DNA of 64,000 nt from Sclerodactyla briareus (GCA_026419785.1 JAODTK010005676.1:1-64000); one strand, 5' to 3'. Counted from the stretch's first letter, positions 47,395 through 59,386 are shown. The notes: a model not told the origin generated them from the letters alone. Program-made: numbers and translations.

Positions 47395-47777
47395 CATAGA
47401 TTCCAAGATAGATACGAAAACGGACGTTTGTTTCAGAAGCGAAAACACTGTGAGTTTATGCGAAAAAGATTATTAAAATGCAGCAGCCCATGCATTTTGT
47501 CGTTGTTTGGCACTTTAAAGAAGAATTCGTTCGTGGTGATACGCATCCGTATAACGTATTGGTACATGTGCTTATTTCGCCTATTCAGTGTTGGTTTGCA
47601 TCATTTATAATTTTGTTTGCCTCTGTGAACCAATATATATCCATGCAAAAAATAGGGCGATTTTAGGTGACAGAATTAGGATGGCCCCCGATTCAGTTAA
47701 TGTAAATTGGCAATTTTTCACACGCGTACCGGACCCGCATACGCATCTACGGAGTCCCGGCCTGAGGCTAATACTCC
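47382..47777. mobile_element. TTCCATAGATG-family element, copy C (inverted relative to copy A)
   Basis: It reads collinearly with the reverse complement of copy A, including CGTTTGTTTCAGAAG, GATACGCATCCGTATA and CAGTGTTGGTTT blocks. It ends GCATACGCATCTACGG. Confidence 0.85.
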
Positions 47778-47959
47778 ATATGGGGATGTCGTATATGCTA
47801 CATTGCTACAAGACACCATCAATAGCGGATTCATGCGAGTACAATACTGAGACGTGGCTAAATGGTTTGCAGAGATAAAGACAAATTTCGTAGCAGCAAA
47901 ATTAAAAATCTTCCTAATAAAATGTGAAGAACACTGAGAAGGCAAAAGTATGAAGAGTA

Positions 47960-49125
47960 CCAATGCCGGTATATAATAATAATTATAATACTGTAATAAT
48001 AATAATAATAATAATATTAATAATAATAATAATAATGAGAATAAGAATAATATTACAGTAGTCTTATATAGCGCGGAATCCAACCAAGGCTGCTCAAAAC
48101 GCTTTTCGGGTGACAAGAAAAAAAGTATATATACATACCAGAGACAAAAGCTTAGTAGCTACACAAAAACAAATATGAGGCTCGAGTCCACGCTTGAAAG
48201 AGTCGAAGGAGCTCATGTACTTGAGACTTGCGGGGGAGAGCGTTCAACAGAAGGGGGGGGGGGGGGCGGAGTACCGGAAACTGCGGTCCCCAAACGATTT
48301 CAATCTTGTTACTAGGGGTTGAAGACGCTCTGGTTGCTGTGATGATCGTAAGGGCCTGGTCTGTGTGGAGGATCCTAGGGACAACGAGAAGGTATGCTGG
48401 TTTGCCGAACCTGATGGCACGGAATACAAGAATGAGGATTTTATAATCTATGCGGCATGGATCGGTAGCCAGTGAAATTTGCGAATCAGGGTCATTGAGG
48501 TACGTTTGTCAGCCCTGGTGATGATTCTGGCAGCAATGTTCTGTATTTTTTGTAGTTTTGATATCTGGGCAGATGTACAACCATAAAGCAGGGAGTTGGC
48601 ATAGTCAATTCGGCTGGAGATAGTGGCATGAACAAGTTTTCAGTTGTCGCTTTGTCCAGAAATGTCCTAATTTGACTAATAGGTCTTAACTGGTACATGG
48701 TGGTTTTACAGATAGCAGAGACTTGCTGGTCCATTTTAAGGGATTGATCAATTGTGCACCAAGATACGCACAGAGGATACCGGATGTATGTGTGGGCAGT
48801 GAGGGCAATGTCATCAAGACCAGCATTATCAGTGAACCTGCTTCTAAAAACAATCAATTCAGTTTTGTCATCATTTAACCGGAGAAAATGGCGACCCATC
48901 CAAGCCTTCAGTGCACCAATACAGGCTTCCATTCAAAGTAGAGCTGTGTTTAATATCCATTGGATGAAATGACAGGTACAACTGCGTATCGTCGGCATAC
49001 ATCATATAGTCAATACCATGTGACCTGATGAGTTCTCCAAGTGATGTTGTGTATAATGAGAAGAGGATGGGACCCAGAATCGACCCTTGTGGAACACCGC
49101 AATTTAAAACACGGTATTGAAGCTA
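47960..49125 (-). mobile_element. 5'-truncated LINE, L2/CR1-like, with (ATT)n tail
   Basis: On the minus strand the reverse-transcriptase motif [17 protein letters not shown] lies at about 49048-49098, the catalytic YADDTQLYL at about 48973-48999, and [11 protein letters not shown] at about 48848-48880. More diverged RT thumb/C-terminal sequence follows, with frameshifts and stops. The remnant ends in GCGCTATATAAG and an (ATT)n microsatellite (47971-48058), typical of the 3' end of such elements. The 5' part (endonuclease and RT fingers) is absent. Confidence 0.9.
48492..48932 (-). pseudogene. Reverse transcriptase fragment of the L2/CR1-like LINE
   Basis: The longest intact frame of the element (146 codons) begins after the YADD segment. 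It carries [11 protein letters not shown] and a weakly conserved thumb (DQQVSAICKTTMYQLRPI). The upstream YADD part is in another frame because of an indel near 48950, and stops follow downstream. Not functional as written. Confidence 0.88.
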
Positions 49126-49320
49126 TACATCACGGCAGATTGATTCCATGGAATACTTCCTCATAAAGCAATTGAGTGTCCTTACTCATGAGTGGCTCGA
49201 TGACCCTTTCATCTCAACATACACTTAATCTCTTCCAAAGAATTTTTCTCTCTCGCATAAACTGCGATTTTACATCCATACTACACCTCCATCTGCATCT
49301 ATGGAATCCATACCTAAGGT
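49126..49320. mobile_element. TTCCATAGATG-family element fragment
   Basis: CTGCATCTATGGAATCCATACC at the right and GATTCCATGGAATAC at the left, with CTGCGATTTTACATCCATACT inside. Confidence 0.5.
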
Positions 49321-50099
49321 ATCAGTGAGTCGCGTTTTGGCATTTGCTCAACGAAGTGTGCGGTCAGGCGGTGGTATGAACACCCAAAAGGCAGATTAGT
49401 CTGTGTGTATCTATTGCTCGTGGCGGTAATACTGTTGTGCATACGTTGTTATGATATGATTTGGTTCGCATAGCACGATGATGAACTAAATAAAAGCTAA
49501 ATAAAAAGCATTTCATTTATTTCTGTTAAGAGCTTCGGATAACTTGTTGACAAACTCTTCTGCTACTTGTACTTGCTAATATAGTCTGTTCACAAAATAC
49601 ACTCATAGTTTTCTATACTAGAAATATGATGGATTACATTACCCCGGCAGACATCTCAGCATTCCATCACTTATACTGGACCTTTAGTGTGGAATAATTT
49701 ATCAACATCATTGGAAGAAATAACTATAACTATAACATTATTCAAGCGTACAATGAAAGAATAACTTGAACAGCAAATGTGTCGTTTCAACTTTGCTTCT
49801 GTTTGTTTCCACATCGTGGTGACAAAACGCAGTGTCCATGAAAACGTTTTCTCATGTAGCATCTGTAGAATGTAATGGACCGCCCTCACGATGCAAATTG
49901 TGTACTTAAACGTCTTTTTCGACGAGTTTTATTGTTGGTCTCATATTTATACTTACTATACCGTACTAGGCCTACAGTTATTTTTAATTCATTTATAATT
50001 GTGTCAATTTCAATGCCACACCCGTATTACCGTTTGGTTTTCTGTGGATTTTTTCTTACGTTTCCAATGTCATACCATATGCTGATTCAAACCGCTATG
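49321..50099. other. No supported gene
   Basis: AT-rich, with TAGGCCTA near 49967. Open frames at 49671-50102 show no domain. Confidence 0.4.
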
Positions 50100-50836
50100 T
50101 AATTTATGTAATTCATTTTCCTTTGAATTTCTGGTAAGTTTGTTGCGGGGAAGATTAACGGTATCCTAACAATCCTTGTGTTTTTGATTAAAAAAATAAT
50201 AATGAAAGAAATAGGCACTATTTTTGTTCTTTTGTTTTTATTTTAATTCGCGTCCGACGCGAGAATGATTGAAAATCTGTATTACTGTATTATGCCCAAT
50301 GTAAAAGTGTACTAATTAAAGGCTAGTCAATTGTATATACGTACTAGCACCGTGCGTGTGTTGACGTCGCCTTGCCTGCTAATTTTATGTGATCCATTTT
50401 CCTTTTCGTTTCTGGTATGTTTGTTGTGTCGTGTGGCCTCGGGGAAGATTAGCAGTATCCTAACTGAATTCTCTCCTATTAATTTTGAATAAGACAAATT
50501 AAGAATTAATCGAAGAAATAGGCACTAGTTTTTTTTTTTTTTTTTTGTTTTTTTTTAAATGGCTCCGGACACGAGAATGATTGGAAATCTGTGTACTTTA
50601 TTTCGCCCAAGGTAAAAGTGTATAATCAAAGGATAGTTAAATTGCATATACGTAATAGCACCGTGCGTGTGTTGACGTCGCCTTGCCTGCTAATTTTATG
50701 TGATCCATTTTCCTTTTCGTTTCTGGTATGTTTGTTGTGTCGTGTGGCCTCGGGGAAGATTAGCGGTATCCTAACTGAGTTCTCTCCTATTAATTTTGAA
50801 TAAGACAAATACGAATTAATCGAAGAAATAGGCACT

Positions 50837-50867
<31 letters not shown>

Positions 50868-50990
50868 CATTCGCGCCAAACTCAAGAGGGAATGAAAACC
50901 TGTGTTATGCACAATGCAAAGCGTACTAATTAAACTGTAATACGTATGAGGTAACCGCTATAGTGGCACTGTGTGTGTGTGTGTGTTGAC
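50100..50990 (+). repeat. ~311-bp tandem repeat, about 2.7 copies, with poly-T tracts
   Basis: GCACCGTGCGTGTGTTGACG occurs at 50347 and 50658, with a degenerate third version at about 50965. Each unit contains TGATCCATTTTCCTTTTCG and a poly-T run of variable length (up to ~27 at 50841-50867). Copies 1 and 2 are nearly identical. Confidence 0.9.
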
Positions 50991-51745
50991 GTTTATTGCT
51001 GCGTATTAATGATTATGCCTCTGCTGCGTGCGTAACACGTAGATACAACAACACACGCACAGTGGAGAGAAGGTGATGGAAACAGGCCCTGTAATTAAAA
51101 TCAGGATCGAGCGACAAGCTACCTTAGCAATCTGGTCAATCGTTTAATCGATTCCACTTGTTCTGCGAAGCGGGGCTATTAGCATGGTATGAAAGTGGTG
51201 TATATCGCGCGCTGGAGCGATAACTTTCTTCTCTTCGGGGAGGGGGTGGTCGTGTGATCGTGTCATCTCTGAGACAAGTGAAATTTTCGAAATAAATGCG
51301 TTCAGAGTGATATCAACGTCTATAGCAATTCGCGAATGGGGCTTTGCTGGCGTCACGGTAAGAACAATGCGATTCGATATCGATACCGCATATCGTTATA
51401 TACTATAACAATCCATTGCAAAAGTAAATCCGACATACCGTGAGGCGATTTTTCTTGTCGTGACGGTACCGTCCATCAAGAAGTGTCTGGGGTTACGATG
51501 CCGCCTCTATAAACAAGCAGGACTGCACGTATCCATGTATATCTCTATGTCACATTCCGCGTGTTGAGGAGGGAGAACCATGTCACAAGAACGGTAGTGT
51601 ATTATTGAACGTTCTAGTTTAAATGGACCTCTGTCGCGTTTGAACCTCTCATGAAATGATTACTAAACTGCACCCGATTTTTGCTCCAAATATGCCCTTT
51701 ATTGCTTCCGAGAGAACGATAAACGAAGGAAGGGCCAAGCTAGAT
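50991..51745. other. No supported gene
   Basis: Nothing recognised beyond short simple sequence. Confidence 0.4.
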
Positions 51746-51751
51746 AGATCT

Positions 51752-52510
51752 TAGAGAGAGAGAGAGATACTTTATTAGATCCTCAATAAAAGGAAATTAC
51801 AAGTCTGCAGTAAACTAATAAGACGAATACTGAAACACGGATAACCTCAATAAAAGGAAATTACAAGTCTGCAGTAAAATAAAAAGACGATACTGCAAAA
51901 CACAAAACATAATGAGAACAGGTCAGTTGAAATACTGAAAAGGGTAACGAAAAACGTATGATATTCGATATTACGCGTAAGCAATTCGCAAAATGTAAAA
52001 AGCAGAGTGGGGGGTAGGGAGATAAAATACTGGTAAAATCTGCATTGTGAAGCCTAACTGCATTACCTATGAATGGAGAGTTATATCTGTCAGTTCGAGA
52101 TATTACCGCCCTCAGTAGTCCATACGGTGGTGAGACGTCATTCAAGTTGGCAATGTAATGGATGACGCGGATCCTGCCACCAGTGATTTCAATTTTGTTC
52201 GCACCCTACACTCATAGAGAGAGTTAAAGATATGGCCGAGCTCAGTAACAATCTTGCCTGCACGACTGATCATGTGAGTTTTGCCACAGTTTCCAGCCCA
52301 ACAGACAACAAAGTATGTCAAGAGTGAACAGATAACCGAGTCATAAACGATGGCAAGTATGTCTGGATTAACATTAAAAAATGTTTCGTGTACGTAAAGC
52401 AGTACAGACGGGGTTTTTGCCTCTTTTCAATGTAGCGAACATGATCCTTCCAGTTCAGCTCAGATGGGTATTAAAGGACAACTGCAGGCTTGGATACAAC
52501 AGAGGTTATG
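51752..52510 (-). mobile_element. 5'-truncated non-LTR retrotransposon: RT C-terminal region with (TC)n tail
   Basis: Minus-strand frames read ELNWKDHVRYI, then VNPDILAIVYDSVICSLLTY, VVCWAGNC and LYECRVRTKLKS, the conserved region after the RT thumb in many LINEs. Homology then fades into an aromatic-rich tail. The 3' end is AATAAAGTATCTCTCTCTCT (51752-51775), a microsatellite-type tail. A ~64-bp tandem duplication (51782 / 51846) lies in the 3' part. The usual ThrAsnArg..SerPhe box is frameshifted. Confidence 0.82.
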
Positions 52511-53972
52511 TCGTGGTGAATGGAATCTGTATCTATAGATCCAAACCCCATTTCAATAAGAATATTGAGTTTGGTCGTCTCTCTCTCACCAAAGTAACCA
52601 TTACATAACACCTACCACCCACTACAGCAATCCTCTCCCATATAGACTACATGCTTCTCGAAGTGGAAATAATTTGTGAATTTCGATAGAAACACATAAG
52701 ATGCTTACAGGTTGCGCAAATATGACATCATTTATCATTGCATGGTGACATGCTTTTCTTGCGCATAACACATGCACACATTTCAAAGGACTGTAACCTC
52801 CGATCGGAAAGTCGTATGAACTTCGGGTTTGGACTGTACAGTTATTTTCTCCAGCTAAAACATAGCCATTTAATGATTCATCATGCAGTTGTCCTTCAAA
52901 CAAAATAACTTTCTTCTGGATTGAAAATGAGCAGGAGTTTTTTTTCTGGTCAAACAACAGACATTGTAGATGGTCTCTTTTCTAATTCTCACTGAGGTAC
53001 ACCAGGAAACAATATAAACGGAATGACACAAGTTTACACAATTCATTCCTCTATCATCAAGGGAGTTGGACCATTATATTTTCAGTGGACTGAAGTCTTG
53101 GGAATCACTGCGATTGTGTTATCGAATTATGAGTGATCATATCACAGGTGCAATAAGCGGAATGAAATAAAAATCACAGTTTTGCGAGAGGGTCGTGAAT
53201 ATTCACATTAACAATTACTTTGAACTGCTTGTGAGGAAGATGTTCCATGGAATCATCCGAATCATGATTGCGTCCATCATATCGCATTGATACGTCATGG
53301 CTATTGTGCCCTCTTAACAATGCTCGTCTCATTCGATCTCGATGAGTCTCCGGTTCTCCGCCGCTGCGTCTTCGCTCTAACCTGTTTCGAACCAATTGCA
53401 GCCTCTTCAGACTCGTTACATGTTTCGATGTCCGCGTGAATCTGCCATTTGGATTTCAGCCGCATGTTCAAATCCTTGCCCCCCCCCCTCTCCCACGCAC
53501 CTGTCATTACGATCGAATTTTCTTGGGGAGTGGGTGATCGTTTCGAGCTTTTGAGAAGCCTCGGACAGTTCGGCCTGAATACAGCACACTGCGAATGGTA
53601 TTGTGTTACAACCCATTTTAGCATTTCAACTTATTTCTTGCTTGCTATTTCGACCTTTGTTTTTAGCCCTGAAGTGGCTCATATTGATGAGCAGCCTTCG
53701 ATTTCCACTGAGCTCGAACCGGAATTAGGTCCATGCTGCAGAAACGACTTGTCATGTCACTTGACCCATTGTCTGTCCACATATTCCTAAGTGTTTCCAC
53801 TTATTCTGGGGAGTGTCGACCTCATCTTACCGACACCACAAACCGACTCTCCTTATATATAAACGTGTTTATGCCGAATCAGAAGATAATTGAATTCATT
53901 CTACCGGAGTTAATCTGAATTCGTGATATCGACGAACTGCTAGACTTGTCCAGCCTTGCCTACCGAATACGA
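52511..53972. other. No recognisable gene; ORF-dense stretch
   Basis: A 111-codon minus frame (52622-52957) and overlapping minus frames at 53174-53624 (73, 107 and 66 codons) are charged and protein-like, but match no family I know. ACTTTTGCGAG-type words near 53175 relate to the M3 ends. Confidence 0.35.
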
Positions 53973-54215
53973 GATACACTATCATGCCCTACAGTATCAG
54001 GCCTAGTAATCTCAATCGAATGAGATAGTGTATCATTTGCCATCCACCCATATTCACTCTTGCTGTTTGCCATAGCAACGGTTGATATGGTAACAATTGT
54101 GTGGTTAACAACCATCCACCGAGGGGTACTGGGCCCCCTCCTACTGTGGGTTGCCCCTGTAGGGCTCGGTGATCCAGAAATGAGGTGCACTCTTCTACTT
54201 CGACTGTGGATTACT
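53973..54215 (+). repeat. Dispersed repeat H, copy with long-loop hairpin
   Basis: GATACACTATC (53973-53983) pairs with GATAGTGTATC (54024-54034). CCATAGCAACGGTTGATATGG and a GGTGATCCAGAAATGAGGT block follow, as in the 23101 copy. Confidence 0.72.
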
Positions 54216-54422
54216 GGATGGGCTCGACAAAGAGGCATGATAGCCAGGCGGGTGCATGGGGAAACAACAAAGGAAAAACTATCTGCAAAGGATACCCACT
54301 GTGCCTTAAGCAACTTACTGAAGAAGATTTAACAACCAGCTCAGGGAGTGCTTCTCTCTTAATAGTCCGTGGGGGGGGGGGGGACCCTGTACACATTCAA
54401 ACGCCCTTAAGGGATACGAAAA

Positions 54423-54836
54423 TTGAGAGTATTCGCGTGGCGAAGACCCCTACGGGGTGTGGGTTTTGAGGAGTGTTCCCTAGGAATATCGACAAGATTA
54501 TTGGTGGGACTTTATGATGTCAGGGCAGAGCTACTTGCGGCGATGGTTGAAGGGGACCCCATTTTAATTGAGAGAGGAGTTAGTAACCAGGACTGGGGTG
54601 CGCAGATCATTGTTTTTGACAAAACCGCACCCGGATCTTGGTACTTTCGCAATAGCACCATTCATGGTTTGGTGTTGTGGGGCCCAAATAGAGGCAATAA
54701 TGCGGGTCACGCCAATTTCTCAGAACAGTTGGGAGGTTTCTTCTTAAGAGGCCAAGCATCTAAGGTTAGTAGGTGGATTTGCTACGTGTACGCTCCACTC
54801 AAGTTATTCTGGAAGGTGCACTCCAAGGTGGGATGA
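54423..54836 (+). CDS. Unassigned 137-codon open frame
   Basis: The longest ATG frame outside recognised elements. It reads a middle segment with GDPILIERGVSNQDWGAQII, several Trp/Gly residues and a Leu-rich start. No signal peptide, coiled coil or known motif is evident. The stretch has higher GC than its surroundings and lies after a G run (54370-54384) at the end of repeat H. A decayed exon or transposon part is possible; so is chance. Confidence 0.25.
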   Translation: MRVFAWRRPLRGVGFEECSLGISTRLLVGLYDVRAELLAAMVEGDPILIERGVSNQDWGAQIIVFDKTAPGSWYFRNSTIHGLVLWGPNRGNNAGHANFSEQLGGFFLRGQASKVSRWICYVYAPLKLFWKVHSKVG

Positions 54837-55849
54837 GACGTGAACAAATTCCAACTTGTGGTTTCCAAAATGATAGGTGTGAGGGGTGTCGGATTTCTCT
54901 TCTATTATGTTCAGTACATAACATTTGATGTATTGAGTGCATCTTCCAGTCCGTCTGCACCTGTCGTGCAATCAGTCCTGACTGTAAGGCCTTAGGCGTC
55001 TTGGTCAGAAGAAATCTCCTCGCAAAGGTTATTCATAGGGTATGGTGCGCGTATGTTTCCGAAAATATTTCACTTTAATTGAAAGCGGTGAATGGCTGAA
55101 GATAGTTATTCTGGCATTTACGCTTGACTGAGTCACGAACACACGTTGTTCCTTTCGCAGATTGGGCACATTAATGGAAATAGGGCCCATCCAGGGGAGT
55201 GAAATTCGTTCATGGTTGTGGCAATTCTCGGTTCCGCCGGGCTTATGTTGATGTTTGGAGATTACCATACATGATGATGAAATTTTAAGAAGCGAATGAA
55301 AAGGAACAAGAGGCGATTGTTCCTTGCATTCAGGCGGAAAAAAAAAAAAATTGGGAAATATGTGGAAATCATGAAGAAAATTTGACTACAGTTTGCACTG
55401 TAGAACGCAGATCAACACCACCCTATGTCCTGACCTGAATGTAGACTATATACAGATAACTACAAGTTAGTTGACGTGATGAAATCCACAAAAATACTAG
55501 CCACTAGGGAAGAGATGAAGAAGAAAAACGGCTCATGGGGTGGTAAAGCAACAGGAAAAGTATATAAACCGCAAAACAGGGAAGACAATGATTCGAAGTA
55601 GGCCTCCTAATCAATCGATATACAACGCATATAACATCATTCATACGATATATTATTATGCCAGCGTCGGCCAAAATTTTTTCGACTGAAAAGAGCTCGG
55701 AGAGCCTACAGGCCTTGTACATTGATGTGGAACACTTCCCTTACCCTGCCTCATTGACTCACAGTTTTTATCATCTCCCCAACCGAATTCGAAGATAGCT
55801 ATAAACTCAAAAACCATAATGTCAACTCCAAATTTAAGATACTTCTGAC
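54837..55849. other. No supported gene
   Basis: A poly-A tract lies at about 55339-55351. Open frames at 55029-55268 and 55504-55722 are unassigned. Confidence 0.4.
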
Positions 55850-56662
55850 CAGGGAATTTCCGAGCTGAACGGCTCTGCTGGAACTGTTGGGGAAGTTAGC
55901 GACAATATTGAAACTCTTTTATATTAAGTGTGTGGACGGTTGGAGAGTAAAACAGGTCTGCCATTATAGTCCTAAACACAACTTCGGCGAACAAGTCATC
56001 TGGAATAAATTGCCCACCTCAATTTTAGACACTTTCCATTCACTTTATATTATGGGCTGCCATCGGCACTTCCACTGACTTTGAAATCACGCTGATAGAG
56101 GACACTGACAGCGCCTAATGACAACAGTCTATTAGATTGTGTCCCTCTAATATGACAAGCTGCGCCTCACAATACTTTATTAACCTCTTATTGAGAACAA
56201 TCCACTCGTCCAAGAGCGTGCTGTCGTGGGACTTCCTTTCACAGTATTCCAAGGAGGGCTGGTCTTGCTTTTCTTCAGAACACCTTATATCCCTGTGACC
56301 GAGACGAGAATTCAGCACTTTCAATGTCAAATTTTCTAATTTCTCCTCGTCATTCTTGGACGCAAACAATTACTTTTTGATAGGAGAAAGTGGCCACCCC
56401 ATACTGTCACATTTGTGGGAGTAGAATTGAAACATTGAACATCTGTTTTGGGATTGCCAAGTCGTACCTCACTCATTTTAGAAGCTTGTTAGATTGGGAT
56501 TTTCCGGAAGACATTCTTACTAATGAAAAGAGACTTCTTCGGATATAATTACTTTTAACCACCATTGACATTTCTTTATTCCTATATTGTCAACATTACA
56601 TATAGGCATTTTATGTAAACAAAGCCAGACCATACAACATATCACATTAAAAAAAAAAAAAA
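55850..56662 (+). mobile_element. 3' end of an L1-like LINE with poly-A tail
   Basis: Plus-strand frames read NFGEQVIWNKL at 55980-56012, a conserved box in the C-terminal third of L1-type ORF2. Later comes YCHICGSRIETLN at 56402-56440, the Cys-x2-Cys start of the C-terminal zinc knuckle. The remnant closes with about 14 A residues (56649-56662). Frameshifts and stops interrupt it, and the polymerase core is missing. The minus open frame at 56115-56369 is a shadow. Confidence 0.75.
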
Positions 56663-57507
56663 TTGGCAAAAGAATGTGACGTTGTGAAACATGGATCGTC
56701 GAAAAAAAGTATACAGGACTTTACGAGCTAAAAGAGCTTGTTTTCAAACAGATCCCATTACTATATTCATACCTATTGGTACCACTAGCTTGTTGTGTGT
56801 CCAATGAGTGTTACTGTGGATATGATGCTGTCAAGATAATTTGTGTATACACTATGTATAGGAACGAAGAAAGAAATGGAAATAAATGAGATGGGAAAAA
56901 AAAAGAAAGAAATGTTCTACATCATGTATCCGGATGAAATCCCAGTTGTGGCAACCTAATAGGCTAAACCTCCGGTTCGGCTAAAAATCAGGATTTGAAG
57001 ACTGAGTAACAACAAAGGTCCCCCTTTTCGGAGGGGAATACATGGTTCACGGGACATCAGATGTTATAAAGGCGGGTGCTACCTATTAGTGTAATGTTCC
57101 TCGACATATTCAATACGCAGGATGTCGTCAGTTCACATGAATATATTATATTACTGGAGAGGCAATGGAAACTTTTTGGAAAAAAAGGCAAAGTATAATA
57201 ACTAACTATTCGAGGAGAGAAAAAAAGAAATGTCCCCGTAGTGAGCTAGAGCAAACTGCAGCATGGCTGCGGAAAGCACCAGTACGTGATCAACGCCAGA
57301 GTGTCTTGCAGCACTTGTACTGGAAGGCGACTGTTATAGGTAGAAAGTTTTTTTATTATAGGTTAGAGGCGGCTGATGCCTAAAAGTCGGTTTGTACTGC
57401 AGTGAATGTTGACTAGCCAAAGTTGCAAAACATGATTTAGCAATATGTTTCATCTCCAGCCGGCGACATGCCAAGCGTCAATTCAGAACCCTGCATGTAA
57501 CATTAGG
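56663..57507. other. No supported gene
   Basis: A-rich stretches and a 72-codon plus frame (57165-57383) without a domain. Confidence 0.4.
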
Positions 57508-57701
57508 AAAATTACAGTAAATTAATGGCAACTCTGCTGCCAGTTAATGTATGGAGAGTTCACTGTAGACACTGTAAAATTCCACATTCGAATTATACAG
57601 TAACTTAATAAGTTTACTTCAAAAACTCACAGTAGGTCATTGTAAAAGTTACAGTGAATTACGTATAGCAGCAGATTTGCAGTGATTTACGTAAATTTAC
57701 A
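57508..57701. mobile_element. Inverted-repeat element M2, copy 2
   Basis: ATTACAGTAAATTAATGGCA and AACTCTGCTGCC at the left mirror TTACAGTGAATTACGTA and GCAGCAGATTTGC at the right. Arms are more diverged than in copy 1. Confidence 0.7.
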
Positions 57702-59273
57702 TTATTATTGCTCCAATGTATAGATGCGTCATCGTTGAATTGCTGGAGCTATGAAATATATACCTGGCATTAGGCAGTGTATAATATTCTTATAAAGAAG
57801 GCGCGTCGTGTACATCTATCAGTTCAGCCACTATCGAAATAGAATTCCCAATTTATACCGTCGAACACTAATCTGCCTATTTTCATCCTTAATGATGGAA
57901 AACTGTCACAGGGACATCTTTTGTCACGAAAAACATAATCCGAGAACTTGGTTGCTTCTTGAATCGAGGCGATATCTTGAAGTATAATGTATTTTCCACA
58001 CGGCACGTTCACACGTGAAACCATAATTACTTCAAGACAGTAAATAAAACTGATTAGATATATGCCATTCTACGGACTTTCAATAGAAATCCCATAGAAT
58101 TCATGTTTACGAAAACAGAACACAAATGCAGGTTGTTAAGTTCAGTTCCCCTTAAACATGTTAAATGTCCATGCTTTGCCTGTTCAGGTGATGTGGCCTA
58201 CACGTTGGCTTCTGACATCGATATAATCAACTAATGAATGATACCGAGTGTTTCCGCAGGATTACACAGGTATATGAAACAATGGACTCTATTGAAAATA
58301 ATGATGTATCGTCTGCTCTACCTTTTGCATCGTTTGAACGAAAAATATGGCCTGCATAAACCCAAGGTTTTGAGCAAGCAATTGGCAGAAGAATAAAGTC
58401 CAAATAGATGATCGTAGTACAGTTACCATACACGAATTGAGGGTCCTTGGGTGTAAACAAGATAAATCGATGAATAGAAACATATGAAAAATGAACGTTT
58501 CTCGCATGCCGGCACACGTGCACCGAGCTAGTCAGCCCGGCTATGACATTTACTAATTAGTCTCGGCGGCCGTTAAGCCGCTTGTAATGTTGCAATAAAT
58601 ACCATCCAGGTTCAAACTCATATTGGTAGAATGGTGATATTTCAACATCTGAAACTGGAATGATTATTGGCATACGAGACGGGAGTGAGGGGAGATTTCC
58701 CGCTTGGAAATTGATCTTGAATTTTCGAACAAAGAACGCACCCCCCCCGCGAAAAAAAAATCAGGCAAAGGATCGGCAGAAAAACTATAAGCAGATTTTA
58801 GAATCCGTCTGAATTCTACTCGCGTGCGGAAGTTTTAATTAACATGCCCGACACGGGGAAAACCTTTCCGCAGTTGTAGTACATTTTTTCTCAATTACTA
58901 ACAAACTGTCTGTAAAAGAAATTCGAAACCCCTATTTTTTAAACTATTATTTCCTTATTATTGTTTCTCCCGTTCTTATACGACTGAATGACTGACAATG
59001 CTTATGTACATATAGGTGTGCTATATACCTCGTGTTGGGACTGAAGGTCAAGGCGTATTCAGCGGTAGAACTCTAATGGAAAAATGACATGAAAAAATAG
59101 TATCTCCCGCTTAAATATGCGACTTCTTTAGACAAAGTTTGAGGTGATTTTTTTATCACAAAGATGTCATGCAGAGTGTTGAAGGGATACATATTAAGTT
59201 TACATATCGACATTCCATACACCCCTTGAACTTTGTGGTATAATTTTCAACACCACTATGTAACTAGCATACT
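57702..59273. other. No supported gene
   Basis: A C run is at 58741-58748. Minus frames at 57824-58024 and 58227-58523 are unassigned. Confidence 0.4.
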
Positions 59274-59386
59274 TATCCCGGTGTTGTGTAAGAATACCAC
59301 ATCATTAGTGTGAAGGTTATGTACAAATTAATGCAAACATATACACAATGAAATGTATAATTTCTTACCACAACACCGTGATAGGG
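59274..59386. mobile_element. Small inverted-repeat element, relative of 26737-26820
   Basis: CCCGGTGTTGTGTAAGAAT at the left and ATTTCTTACCACAACACCG at the right are inverse. The ~75-bp centre differs from the 26.7-kb copy. Confidence 0.75.

Noticed and set aside
53174-53624. Three overlapping charged minus frames, possible LINE ORF1
   Set aside because: No coiled coil, RRM or zinc-knuckle signature is visible and no LINE follows in the right orientation and distance.
56115-56369. 84-codon minus frame rich in Glu/Lys
   Set aside because: Antisense to the L1-like remnant, whose zinc-knuckle and NFGEQVIWN motifs are on the plus strand.
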